This document shows, in pieces, positions 27,372-36,217 of a stretch of DNA of 64,000 bases (its first letter is position 1; each line of letters starts with the position of its first letter). The notes under the pieces were generated by a model. It saw nothing but the letters and a program-made list of their open reading frames with translations, made no database searches and was not told where the DNA came from. This stretch comes from Paludibacteraceae bacterium (GTDB lineage Bacteria; Bacteroidota; Bacteroidia; Bacteroidales; Paludibacteraceae): positions 25,763 through 89,762 of the forward strand of contig JAFXPY010000024.1 of NCBI GenBank assembly GCA_017527495.1. Reading direction: 5' to 3'. Made by a program: the position numbers and the translations under genes.

Positions 27372-28429
27372 TATTCGCACTCTTGAAGTTTTGAAATATT
27401 TGTATTTGTCAGGTCAAGCAACACACTACCCCACGAAAGACCGGCTCCGAAACCTGAAAGTATAGTATTTTTTCTTGGGGTATATTTTCCATCATTCAGT
27501 TCAGTTACAATAGTGAGCGGTATTGAAGCAGAACTCGTATTGCCATAATATTTGATGCTATATGGTGTTTTGTCTTTTGAAAGTTTTAGTTTTTTTGAGA
27601 AAAAATCTGTCATCATACGATTAGCTTGGTGATAGATGATTAAATCAATATCATCAATAGTCATCTGCGTCTCGCTCAGCAGTTTTTTTATGCTCATAGG
27701 TTCAACACGCATTCCAAAATTGAAAACCTCCATACCATCCATACGAAACTGCTCATCACTCCGCATACTTCCATCGTCAAAAAAATGGGCTTTATGTGTT
27801 TGTTCTGATGTCTGATTGCGGCATCCGCCTGCAGGAATCATCATTACTTCTGCGCCACTACCATCAGAATGAAGCATAAAGGTACTTTGGCCAAAATTAC
27901 CTTTGGTTATTAGCGAGGCTGTGCCAGCATCCCCAAAAAGCGGAGTACTCACTTTATCGTGCACGGAAACAATTTTAGACATTGTTTCACCAACCAACAG
28001 CAAAACATTATTTATTGTTGGCAATGACGCAAAAGAATAAGCCACAGACAATCCATAAACATATCCTGAACAGGCAAGATTAATGTCGAAAGCCATTGTG
28101 TCTTTGCTTAAATTCAAGCGATGCTGCAGAATAGGAGCTGTAGACGGTTGACGATAGTCGGAAGTCTGGCTTACAAAAATCAAAACATCAATATCTTCTG
28201 CCAATAGATTATTGTCCATCATTAATTGTTTTGCTGCATAATAGCATAAATCAGATGCACATACACCATCAGAAGCTATTCTACGTTGCTCAATGCCAAT
28301 ACTATTTATTACTCTCTCTAAATCATCTTCCGGTATTAGATAAGATAAATCTCTATTGTAAGCAATCGTTTGCGGCACACAAGCACAGACTGCTTTTATT
28401 CCTATGTCGTTGAATTTAAGTAGAGCCAT
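27371..28429 (-). CDS. Ketoacyl-ACP synthase III (FabH-like), cluster type
   Basis: The protein has 352 residues with the full KASIII triad: Cys120 in 'INLACSGYVYGL', His267 in 'IIYHQANRMM' and Asn297 in 'YYGNTSSAS'. The C-terminal 'LSGFGAGLSWGSVLL' is also typical. It joins an acyl-CoA or acyl-ACP starter to a second acyl unit, or in some specialised members only transfers an acyl group. It is flanked by an ACP on one side and FkbH on the other, with junctions of 5 bp and a 1-bp overlap. This marks it as a dedicated enzyme of the polysaccharide operon, not the housekeeping FabH. Confidence 0.88.
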   Translation of the reverse strand: MALLKFNDIGIKAVCACVPQTIAYNRDLSYLIPEDDLERVINSIGIEQRRIASDGVCASDLCYYAAKQLMMDNNLLAEDIDVLIFVSQTSDYRQPSTAPILQHRLNLSKDTMAFDINLACSGYVYGLSVAYSFASLPTINNVLLLVGETMSKIVSVHDKVSTPLFGDAGTASLITKGNFGQSTFMLHSDGSGAEVMMIPAGGCRNQTSEQTHKAHFFDDGSMRSDEQFRMDGMEVFNFGMRVEPMSIKKLLSETQMTIDDIDLIIYHQANRMMTDFFSKKLKLSKDKTPYSIKYYGNTSSASIPLTIVTELNDGKYTPRKNTILSGFGAGLSWGSVLLDLTNTNISKLQECE

Positions 28430-28434
28430 TCCTA

Positions 28435-28662
28435 TTATTTACTCAAAACCAAGTTGTAAAGTTCTTCTACGGTATTTACTTCACGAAATTCTTGTGCAGA
28501 AATAATTACATCCATTTCGTCACTAATCATAGCCATTATATAAAGTGCCATCAATGACGACCACTCCTCCAAATCTCTATACTTTGTAGAAGGAGTAATC
28601 TTCTTTGGATCAGTGTCGGTAAATTGTTCTGCAAATTTTTCTGTAAATTCTTCTAAAGTCAT
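28435..28662 (-). CDS. Acyl carrier protein (module ACP 2)
   Basis: The protein has 75 residues, acidic and helical. The candidate phosphopantetheine serine is Ser36 in 'LEEWSSLMALYIMAM'. Ser35 is the alternative. The motif WSSL differs from that of ACP 1 (WNSI), so the two carriers probably serve different partners. It comes first in the acyl module, 8 bp after the glycosyltransferase and 5 bp before the KASIII. An ACP directly ahead of a KASIII suggests that it carries that enzyme's substrate or product. Confidence 0.82.
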   Translation of the reverse strand: MTLEEFTEKFAEQFTDTDPKKITPSTKYRDLEEWSSLMALYIMAMISDEMDVIISAQEFREVNTVEELYNLVLSK

Positions 28663-28670
28663 AGTTGTGT

Positions 28671-29597
28671 TTATATTATTGTTTTGTAAATATCAATTAA
28701 CTTCTTAGCAATCTGGCTGTTGTCTAATTGCAGTTGTTCGATTCTTTTTCTGCCTTCTGTTCTGCCGTTAAATTGCAAAGCTTTTTCAATGGTTGTGGCA
28801 ACCTCTTGAGGATTAAATGAACAAATATAATGCCCTGCAACCTCACCAAGCAGGTGTTTGATATCTGCCACATCAGTGGCCATTATAGGGCAATTACATG
28901 CCATTGCTTCTTTTAGAGCTTGGGGCGAGCCTTCGCTCTTTGTTGGCAAAGCAAATAAATCACAAGCACACATTGCAAGTGTAACCTGTTGGCGATTCAT
29001 ATTCCGCATTTCCAAAACTTCAATATCATCTCTACCGGTCAACTCAATAGCTTTCTGCAATAATGGATAGTTTTTTCTCAAATTAGAAAATGCTCCACCA
29101 AATAAGATATATTTTTTGTCAGGATTGAAATTGAGTTGCTTTCGGGCCTCTGATTGTGGAGTCAATACGATTTCACTCAAATTCACGCCACATGGCATTA
29201 TGGTGTAATTGTCAGCTTTGAAAATCGACTTGTCTCTGATATGCTGTGCGACATAAATCACATGATTAGCACGACGCGAGAACCACGAACAAAGCAAATT
29301 GACATACCAACTGAGCGTCTCACCATTGTGGAAAGTAGTAACCACCGGTACTTCTTTTTGCAAGACAGCTGTTATGCCACTTAATCCATAGTGAGCATGT
29401 ATCACATCAGGCTTAAATGAATGAATCTTATCTATGAGTCCTTTTGTGTTGAAATATGCACGCAAGCCATTGCCCTCAATAAGATAATAATCAATCTCAA
29501 CTCCGCACTTTTCAAGTGCCTCTGCCTGCTCACGGACAAAAGGCGTAATTCCACCGATAAAATTACTCTTATGTTTTGCAACTATCAGTACTTTCAT
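28671..29597 (-). CDS. Glycosyltransferase family 4
   Basis: The protein has 308 residues with a GT-B fold. The N-domain opens 'KVLIVAKHKSNFIGGITPFV', with a glycine-rich donor/acceptor loop, and 'DVIHAHYGL' follows at about 70. The C-domain has 'KYILFGGAF' and the EX7E motif in 'SEGSPQALKEAMAC' (about 226-239). It is expected to be a cytosolic transferase adding a sugar from a nucleotide donor to the lipid-linked repeat unit with retention. It is somewhat shorter than average (about 350-380). It follows an 83-bp gap filled with a 14-bp repeat family. Confidence 0.88.
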   Translation of the reverse strand: MKVLIVAKHKSNFIGGITPFVREQAEALEKCGVEIDYYLIEGNGLRAYFNTKGLIDKIHSFKPDVIHAHYGLSGITAVLQKEVPVVTTFHNGETLSWYVNLLCSWFSRRANHVIYVAQHIRDKSIFKADNYTIMPCGVNLSEIVLTPQSEARKQLNFNPDKKYILFGGAFSNLRKNYPLLQKAIELTGRDDIEVLEMRNMNRQQVTLAMCACDLFALPTKSEGSPQALKEAMACNCPIMATDVADIKHLLGEVAGHYICSFNPQEVATTIEKALQFNGRTEGRKRIEQLQLDNSQIAKKLIDIYKTII

Positions 29598-29599
29598 AA

Positions 29600-29680
29600 T
29601 CTAACTTCTCACTCCTTATTTCTCACTTCTAACATCTTACTTCTAACATCTCACTTCTAACAGCGTCAGCGGTCTAACTT
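29600..29680. repeat. 14-bp repeat family, inverted relative to the 13.3-kb array
   Basis: The gap between two operon genes consists of degenerate 14-bp units TAACATCTCACTTC / TATTTCTCACTTC. This is the reverse complement of the GAAGTGAGAAG core seen at 13280-13333. No promoter or small frame is visible. Confidence 0.7.
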
Positions 29681-31153
29681 CTAAATAAGACCTTGCCCAG
29701 ACAATTTAAATATATTCCAACCTAAACAAATCAGCACTTCAACAAGCAACACGGCATCAAACCAATTTTTCCTTCCTGTCTGTAACACTCGTTCCATACC
29801 GTATGCAGCAAACATCATTTCTAATGGTATTGCCGGAAAGTGGAAGCGGCCTGAGTGTCCGAAAGCGCTCAGTGCTAAAGCCGCCAAATAGCCTACTAAC
29901 GATGCAATGATATATACATGCCGTCGCCATTCTCCGACAAAAATATTTTCTTTGTTGTATGGTTTGAGCATTGCAAACATTATGAAAATCACGAAAAACG
30001 ACATAAGGTTTTTTTCATAATACCCCGGCGCCATCATCATCTGCATTTCTTGTCCTTGACGAGTATAGAGCATTGTGGGGAATGGGATGGTGAAAATCAG
30101 AGGTGCGAACACTGCTGCACCTGCGTATTTGGCATATTTATTTCCGTGCTCACGCCTTGTGCGCCACTCCATATTATTTTGCTGATAGTCAGAATTTGTT
30201 GCTTTTTGCTCCAAGCCTTGTAATTCATCACCCAAAAAGCCTGTCATCAAGACAACTATAAAACCTAATATCATCACTATACCAATAACACGTCTTTGAG
30301 TTCCGATAACGCGTTGAGACGACATCAACAGCGCTACCGCCAACGACAATACTTCTACAGCCAAAAGGGTTGTTCGCAGAAAACCCATTATTACCATAAA
30401 TATTCCCGGTCTAATCCATGTTTTCCATGTCCATTTTTGATCTGACAAAAAGATGCTATCGGTATAATATATCGCCATTACCATCACAAATACCATCTCG
30501 GTTTCTTTCATCATTGAGCCACACCACCAAATCATATTGGTCTGCAACATACAAAATATACCTGTCAAACGAGCAACTCCTTCACTAAAATGATTTCGGG
30601 CAATACGCGTCATGTATAGGCAAGTCAATGCTCCAAATAGTGCTTTGAGCAGTAATGCCGGTATGATTGGGTGTATATCGCGAGTTAGAATTTTGACTAT
30701 AAGCAAATAAATTATGTAACCCATGTCGGAATATTCGATTTTCCACTCAAGATATTTGGCATATACCATTTCCGGCGTGTAACCGTATGTAAACATAAAA
30801 TTGTACGACACCTGCGATGTCTCTGTATAGAATCCTATGTCTGCCACATCACTCTCGTGAAAAGTTCCATAGTGTATCCAGTTGAAATTATATATAAATA
30901 TCACATACGCCAATCTAATCACTAAGGCTATCCAAAACAAACGATTGTCAAATTTGCGACTTGAAAAATTAGACCATGCACGAGTAAAATAATAAGTTCC
31001 ATAGAAGAATAACAATAGCCCGACAAAATCAAAAATAAGTAGCCAAAATGGTAATGCCAAGTTGAGCATTGATACTGACAACAATGCCATAATTACCATG
31101 TAAACCACTATGGATTTCGAGGTATATTCAGCCGGAAATAAAAATTTATTCAT
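29681..31153 (-). CDS. Polytopic membrane protein, GT-C-like or polymerase candidate
   Basis: The protein has 490 residues with about 11-12 predicted hydrophobic helices, spread from residue 15 to 485. After the third helix a loop carries 'HYGTFHESDVADIGFYTE' (about 93-110), an acidic first extracytoplasmic loop like that of GT39/ArnT-type GT-C enzymes. A later loop near 330-350 is rich in charged residues (NMEWRTRREHGNKYAKYAG). It could be a GT-C sugar transferase acting on the periplasmic side, or the Wzy-type polymerase, which the operon otherwise lacks. Sequence alone does not settle this. It overlaps the GT4 gene by 8 bp. Confidence 0.65.
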   Translation of the reverse strand: MNKFLFPAEYTSKSIVVYMVIMALLSVSMLNLALPFWLLIFDFVGLLLFFYGTYYFTRAWSNFSSRKFDNRLFWIALVIRLAYVIFIYNFNWIHYGTFHESDVADIGFYTETSQVSYNFMFTYGYTPEMVYAKYLEWKIEYSDMGYIIYLLIVKILTRDIHPIIPALLLKALFGALTCLYMTRIARNHFSEGVARLTGIFCMLQTNMIWWCGSMMKETEMVFVMVMAIYYTDSIFLSDQKWTWKTWIRPGIFMVIMGFLRTTLLAVEVLSLAVALLMSSQRVIGTQRRVIGIVMILGFIVVLMTGFLGDELQGLEQKATNSDYQQNNMEWRTRREHGNKYAKYAGAAVFAPLIFTIPFPTMLYTRQGQEMQMMMAPGYYEKNLMSFFVIFIMFAMLKPYNKENIFVGEWRRHVYIIASLVGYLAALALSAFGHSGRFHFPAIPLEMMFAAYGMERVLQTGRKNWFDAVLLVEVLICLGWNIFKLSGQGLI

Positions 31154-32252
31154 CGTACTGCTCTTTTAAATTTTCCACATGCCTCTCTATTGAATATTTT
31201 TGCCTTATCTGTTTTGAGATTTCATCCATTTGCTTTTTTAATTCACTGAGTCTATCAATAAATAGTTCTAAATAATGAGTACATTGTTCATGATTTTGTG
31301 CATCAAAAAGCGTAGCCCACTCGCCATCATTTGTTACCTCTCTTATCGCTTCTATATCAGATGCCATAACAGGTACTTTCGACACAAGAGCTTCAACAAT
31401 TCCGATTCCAAAGGAATCCCATTGTGTAGCAAACACGAAGCCATCAATATGTTGCAATATTGCAGGCACATCATCTCGTCCGCCTACAAATGTAATATAT
31501 CTGTCTAACCCTTTAGTACGACAATAGTTGTTGCAATCATCATACACTTGAGGCTCGGAGTGCGTTTTTCGTCCTACAAAATATAAGTGAAAATTTTTCC
31601 TCCCTTTTGCTACTAAATCAGCAACACACTCACTGAGCATTTTCTGGCATCGCGTACCTGTAAAATTGGCAACCATAGCCAAACGCAAAACTTTGGGGTC
31701 TTTTCCAATCAAAAAATCCGGTTCGGCATATTTGCAATCAAACTTACTCAAATCAATCCCATTATAAACAACAACCGACTTTTTCGACAAATGTTTCATC
31801 TTGTAGTTATCTATGAACCATTGCCGCTGAGAATTCGACACAAAAATCACTTTGTCTGCCAACGCCATCGAAAGTTTGACTATTGCTCTTAAATATTTAT
31901 CTTCATCAGATATGTAACTATGTATAGTTTCTATAACTCTAATGTTTGTCCCTATTGTTGCTATTTTTGCAAATACGCAATCAGCAAATTGCTGTGCATG
32001 CACAACTTTAACCTCTTGCTCTTTGAGCAATCTGCGCAAGCAAAGAAGATAAGTTATGATATGCTTTTTCTTGTATGGTAAACAAAAAATCTGCTTGTTT
32101 GTTGCATAATAATCATCCTTCAAATCTCCGCCACTGCGATGAATAACTATAGCCTCAAAGGGTAAATTCTGCTTCAAGACATCAAGGACAAGTGTTTCTG
32201 TTCCACCTCGATTTAATCCTCCTAAAAGATATGCTACTTTCAAATGCTCCAT
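31146..32252 (-). CDS. Glycosyltransferase family 4
   Basis: The protein has 368 residues with a GT-B fold. 'VAYLLGGLNRGGTETLVLDV' at the start is the usual GT4 opening with its GGTE loop. 'VKVVHAQQFADCVFAKI' follows, then 'VVYNGIDLSKF' (about 162-172) at the domain boundary. 'DSFGIGIVEALVSKVPVMAS' (about 281-300) supplies the EX7E-type donor site. It probably adds one sugar to the repeat unit in the cytosol. It lies 12 bp after the GT32 gene and its end overlaps the polytopic membrane protein by 8 bp. Confidence 0.9.
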   Translation of the reverse strand: MEHLKVAYLLGGLNRGGTETLVLDVLKQNLPFEAIVIHRSGGDLKDDYYATNKQIFCLPYKKKHIITYLLCLRRLLKEQEVKVVHAQQFADCVFAKIATIGTNIRVIETIHSYISDEDKYLRAIVKLSMALADKVIFVSNSQRQWFIDNYKMKHLSKKSVVVYNGIDLSKFDCKYAEPDFLIGKDPKVLRLAMVANFTGTRCQKMLSECVADLVAKGRKNFHLYFVGRKTHSEPQVYDDCNNYCRTKGLDRYITFVGGRDDVPAILQHIDGFVFATQWDSFGIGIVEALVSKVPVMASDIEAIREVTNDGEWATLFDAQNHEQCTHYLELFIDRLSELKKQMDEISKQIRQKYSIERHVENLKEQYDE

Positions 32253-32264
32253 TCTTACTTCTCA

Positions 32265-32978
32265 TTACTTACCCAACAATTTACTTATTGTTTTGTTTCT
32301 CAACAGGAGACGTGCCAGCGAAATTTTAAATTTCTGCCACATTGTGTAATGCTTCCACGAGCCAGCAAAATGGTGTATACAATATGTGTTATCAGTCAAC
32401 TTCAATTCTCTTGTTTGAGTGAGTGGACAGAAATATTCAACAGGAAAAATATGCATATCATTCTTATACACTCGATACTGTCCATCATTAACAAATCCGT
32501 TGGCTGCCATTATGTCTCTAATGGTGTTGGTGTTTGGAGTCATGTCAAGCGTACCATCGGGATTTTTGAAATGCTTGCCGTCATAGTAGGCAAGTTGCTC
32601 TTTCACCCACACTCCACCGGCTGCCGATGCCATCAAACCCGTTACCGGGTAAAGGTTTTTACCTGATTCATAACCAGTGAATGCAGGTAAGTGCAAGAGG
32701 TCGTCAAGCGGCTTGAGTATCTCAACATCCGTGTCCATATACACACCCCCAAACTTGTCTAATGCCCATAGTCTGATATAATCAGTAATAAAAGCATATT
32801 TTCGCGCCTCGTATGCCTCTTTGACATACGGAACAGAATTGACATCAAAAGTGTCTTCATTCCACAAACGAAGCTCATAATCGGGTAAAAACTTGTGCCA
32901 GCTCTCAATACATTTGAGTGCTAACTCCGGCATCTGTCCGCGACCAAACCAACAATAATGTATTATCTTAGGTATCAT
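32265..32978 (-). CDS. Glycosyltransferase family 32 (OCH1/capsular type)
   Basis: I chose the ATG at 32978, sharing a base with the upstream stop (TGATG); a GTG one codon earlier is possible. The protein has 237 residues. 'IPKIIHYCWFGRGQMPELAL' is the family start. 'AFITDYIRLWALDKFGGVYM' then leads into the DxD metal-binding motif 'DTDVEIL' (about 83-89). GT32 enzymes are retaining transferases that add hexoses, HexNAc or related sugars, often in capsule loci. The C-terminal 'FAGSWKHYTMW' includes the usual late HxAGSW motif. The gene is coupled to the nitroreductase upstream. Confidence 0.9.
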   Translation of the reverse strand: MIPKIIHYCWFGRGQMPELALKCIESWHKFLPDYELRLWNEDTFDVNSVPYVKEAYEARKYAFITDYIRLWALDKFGGVYMDTDVEILKPLDDLLHLPAFTGYESGKNLYPVTGLMASAAGGVWVKEQLAYYDGKHFKNPDGTLDMTPNTNTIRDIMAANGFVNDGQYRVYKNDMHIFPVEYFCPLTQTRELKLTDNTYCIHHFAGSWKHYTMWQKFKISLARLLLRNKTISKLLGK

Positions 32979-33964
32979 CACTCTACTACTTTTACTGATT
33001 CTTCTAATGCATTTCTATTTGATTGCACATACTTAAATCTCTCGTTCGGATAGCCCGCTGAGATAAGTAATACGACTTCCTCATTGTCGCCTATGCCAAG
33101 CCATTGTCTGAGTTTTTTGTCGTTTTCTTTTCGTTCGTTCCATACCAACGGACATGCTCCAATCTGCCTGTCATGCAAGGCATAAAGCAAATTCATTGCA
33201 TACATGCCGCCAGACTTGAAAGACTCGCATATCTCTTGATACGAAAACACCTCAACGCGTGTTGTAATCACCAACATTGCATTGGCTCTGTCTGCAAAAC
33301 CACGTCCACCACCCTGCAGATTGGCGATCTTGCGTATCAAATCTTTGTTTTTTACAATATACACTTTGTTCGGCTGACGATTACAACCGGTAGGTGTTGT
33401 GCGAGCCACATCAGCACAATGCAACAATTCTTCTATAGGTATCTCTCTCTCTGAATAATCTCTAACAGAGTGACGCGACCGAGCAAATTTTTCAAAATCT
33501 ATATCTCGCTGAAAGAACTCACTACATGTTGTTTCCGGCTGGTTATGAGGCTCGAAATCAACACCCGCCAATGCTTTATCTATCGCCTCGCGCAGTTCTG
33601 TATCTAATTTATAACCCGCCTCATCATGAATGCGTCGATAAGAATCAACAGCCTGCAATGCACTTTGATACTGAACATTTTTTGTATCGAACCCCAACTC
33701 ACGATACTTCACTATATCGCCACAAACCAATAACACACGATCGCGAGTATGTCCAAGTTCAAAATTTGGCATGGCAAGTCCTTTTTCTATCACATGATAG
33801 TTGGAGATAAACATTGCCAAGAAACGCTCTTGCGAAGCATAATAATCATAGTTGCCATTACGGACAAAACGGACATAATGACGCCACATATTGACAAAGC
33901 CGTAAAATAGTGTTTTTATTTTGCGACGAATCTGTATGCCTCTATCATTCTTTGTCTGTTTCAT
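32978..33964 (-). CDS. Nitroreductase-family flavoprotein in polysaccharide operon
   Basis: The ATG at 33964 overlaps the pyruvyl-transferase stop (ATGA), giving 328 residues; a TTG seven codons earlier is less likely. The N-terminal ~140 residues are not recognised. The C-terminal half is a nitroreductase fold: 'FARSRHSVRDYSEREI' (about 162-177), the FMN-binding 'ADVARTTPTGCNRQPNKVYI' and a late 'VVLLISAGYPNE' strand. Members use FMN and NAD(P)H for varied two-electron reductions. Pairing with a polysaccharide pyruvyl transferase is a recurring arrangement in surface-polysaccharide loci, but the reaction is unknown. Confidence 0.8.
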   Translation of the reverse strand: MKQTKNDRGIQIRRKIKTLFYGFVNMWRHYVRFVRNGNYDYYASQERFLAMFISNYHVIEKGLAMPNFELGHTRDRVLLVCGDIVKYRELGFDTKNVQYQSALQAVDSYRRIHDEAGYKLDTELREAIDKALAGVDFEPHNQPETTCSEFFQRDIDFEKFARSRHSVRDYSEREIPIEELLHCADVARTTPTGCNRQPNKVYIVKNKDLIRKIANLQGGGRGFADRANAMLVITTRVEVFSYQEICESFKSGGMYAMNLLYALHDRQIGACPLVWNERKENDKKLRQWLGIGDNEEVVLLISAGYPNERFKYVQSNRNALEESVKVVE

Positions 33965-35034
33965 TCTAATGCTTTTTTTAGCCAATCTAAGGAGCGTTGT
34001 CGATAGCGTTCAAGCAACGAGCCACCACTAAGATTTATTATGTCTTTGCTTGCAAAGACATAATCGCTATATAGCGATTGCAAATTTTCAGCCCCATAAC
34101 ATTGCGTCAGCAAATTCTCTACTCTCACGTTATTTTGCACACGCCCGCCTTTTGTTGCCTGACAAACAATAAATTCTTTGCCGTAAATAATGGACAAAGC
34201 AAGTCCGTGAAAACTATTTGTACAAACCACATTCGCATGGTGTATTAAATACAGCCATTGCTGTGGCGTCATAACCTGACAATTGGAATCAGCCCACGAC
34301 TTAGCATTTGTGCTAATGTTAAGTATAGGCAAATGGCGTTCTGCTTTTAGCTGCAGAGCCTTTTGCTTAATCAGTTCATCACCCACCAAATCAAACACCA
34401 AGATATATTCTTTAGGACATCTGCATTTTTGCTCCATTCGCTCATAATCTGATGCGGTAAGTAGTAGCGTCGGGTCGCAGACATCAGTTGTAGTAACACC
34501 TGATATATTCTCAACCTCACCAACAAAAAGCGGCTCACGCAACGAAATAGTCTTAAACGTTCTGCTCTCTGCTGCGAATACTTCTGTTTCTAATGCTCTC
34601 TTGTCACCGCCCAGAGACGCTGCGTATGCAATGCGTTTTGTTGTTTCCGGCGCAAAATCAAGCATATAAGAATTCAAGAAATCACCCACTGTTGCTTTGC
34701 ACCATACTGTGTCGGACCCAACAATATAAAAATCAAAATTTGGCGCATTATCAACAATCCATTCATGCGATTCGGTGTGCTGAGTCGGGTCGAGTTGCTC
34801 ATCTACAAAGCGATTGAAATTACGAAAATTGAGTATTTTCTTTGCCGATGCCAATAGATTTTTACGAATAAAATCAGTGTATTTGTAATGACCAAAAGGG
34901 TTATAGTCAATCACATGGACTTCAAAACCCAATCGTTCACAGATAGTTTTGAGAGCCCATGTCTGCCATACCGCACCATAATTCAAAGCGCGGTGCAGAG
35001 TCATTATCCCTATTGTTCTTTTTTTTTCGGTCAA
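33961..35034 (-). CDS. Polysaccharide pyruvyl transferase family protein
   Basis: The likely start is the TTG at 35034, overlapping the upstream stop (TTGA), giving 357 residues beginning TEKKRTIGIMTLHRALNYGA. An earlier TTG at 35067 is possible but lies deep in wecB. The family signature is visible as 'IGIMTLHRALNYGAVWQTW' near the N-terminus, 'FDFYIVGSDTVW' (about 106-117) and 'NVVCTNSFHGLALSIIYGKEF' in the C-terminal half. These enzymes add a pyruvyl ketal from phosphoenolpyruvate to a sugar; several in this subgroup are uncharacterised. The charge it adds often matters for surface recognition. Confidence 0.85.
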   Translation of the reverse strand: MTEKKRTIGIMTLHRALNYGAVWQTWALKTICERLGFEVHVIDYNPFGHYKYTDFIRKNLLASAKKILNFRNFNRFVDEQLDPTQHTESHEWIVDNAPNFDFYIVGSDTVWCKATVGDFLNSYMLDFAPETTKRIAYAASLGGDKRALETEVFAAESRTFKTISLREPLFVGEVENISGVTTTDVCDPTLLLTASDYERMEQKCRCPKEYILVFDLVGDELIKQKALQLKAERHLPILNISTNAKSWADSNCQVMTPQQWLYLIHHANVVCTNSFHGLALSIIYGKEFIVCQATKGGRVQNNVRVENLLTQCYGAENLQSLYSDYVFASKDIINLSGGSLLERYRQRSLDWLKKALE

Positions 35035-36182
35035 ATCTGCTTCAATTTGTTTATTATTCTCTCGCAAGCCTTGCCATCACCATACGGATTGACAGCCTCG
35101 CTCATTGTTTTATACACTTCTTTATTTTCAAACAACTCAATCAAAGAGTTTTCAATGACTTGTTGATTAGTGCCTACTAATTTTACCGTTCCTGCCTCCA
35201 ACGCCTCCGGACGCTCAGTAGTGTCGCGCATAACAAGCACGGGCTTACCCAAGCCGGGCGCCTCCTCTTGTACTCCACCGGAATCAGTCAGTATCAAATA
35301 CGACTGCTGCATCATATATACAAAAGGCAGATACTGAAGCGGTTCTATCAGAAAGATATTTCCATTTCCGGCATTTGCCAAAATATCCAACACAGGCTTG
35401 CGCACATTAGGATTCAAATGCATCGGATATACAAAATCAACATCAGGATAGCGCAGTGACACATTTTTTATAGCATGACAGATATTCAAAAAACCTTCTC
35501 CAAAATTCTCACGACGATGTCCTGTGATAAGCACCATGCGACGACCTTCTGTCTGCAGACGTTGTGTGTCATAGCCATTTTGCAAAATTTCAGCGCACAC
35601 TTCTGTTTGAAGTTTTTCATCCTCTCTCAATCGCTTTGTTACCATCTGCAAGGCGTCAATAACCGTATTACCCGTAACAACGATATGCTCCGGATTGACA
35701 TTTTCTTTAAGCAGATTTTCTCTTGCCAAAGGCGTCGGAGCAAAATCCCATGTTGCAATACGACCGGTCAGCTGACGATTGATTTCCTCCGGCCACGGAC
35801 TATAGATATTGTTTGTTCGCAGACCGGCTTCAACATGGCCTACAGGAATCTGCTTATAGAAAGCAGCCAATGCAGCAGCAATAGAAGTTGTGGTGTCGCC
35901 ATGAACCAAGACAATATCAGGCTTAACCTCTGTCAGTACATCACGCATACCTAAAAGGATACGGCTCGTAATGTCGAACAAATCTTGATTAGGTTTCATG
36001 ATGTCAAGATTATAGTCCGGCACGATATCGAATAATTGCAATACCTGCTGAAGCATCTCACGATGCTGCCCCGTGACGCAAACCACAGTTCTGAATTCGC
36101 TTTGCAACTGAAGTTTCTTAACCAATGGAGCCATCTTGATTGCCTCAGGACGAGTGCCAAAAACAACTAATATCGTCTGCAT
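35031..36182 (-). CDS. wecB: UDP-N-acetylglucosamine 2-epimerase (non-hydrolysing)
   Basis: The protein has 383 residues, a canonical WecB/MnaA. It shows 'VVFGTRPEAIKMAPLVKKL' at the N-terminus, 'VTGQHREMLQQVL' (about 36-48), 'VLVHGDTTTSIAAALAAFY', 'VGHVEAGLRT' and 'LITGHRRENFGEG' (His and Glu of the active site), then 'LTDSGGVQEEAPGLG' near 290. It makes UDP-ManNAc from UDP-GlcNAc. It is the first gene of the long minus-strand polysaccharide operon, with an exact consensus promoter about 36 bp upstream. It is the most typical of three 2-epimerase-type proteins in the operon, so I assign it the housekeeping-like activity. Confidence 0.94.
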   Translation of the reverse strand: MQTILVVFGTRPEAIKMAPLVKKLQLQSEFRTVVCVTGQHREMLQQVLQLFDIVPDYNLDIMKPNQDLFDITSRILLGMRDVLTEVKPDIVLVHGDTTTSIAAALAAFYKQIPVGHVEAGLRTNNIYSPWPEEINRQLTGRIATWDFAPTPLARENLLKENVNPEHIVVTGNTVIDALQMVTKRLREDEKLQTEVCAEILQNGYDTQRLQTEGRRMVLITGHRRENFGEGFLNICHAIKNVSLRYPDVDFVYPMHLNPNVRKPVLDILANAGNGNIFLIEPLQYLPFVYMMQQSYLILTDSGGVQEEAPGLGKPVLVMRDTTERPEALEAGTVKLVGTNQQVIENSLIELFENKEVYKTMSEAVNPYGDGKACERIINKLKQI

Positions 36183-36217
36183 TTTTCAGGATTAAAATAT
36201 ATTTTATTTCTAACCTA

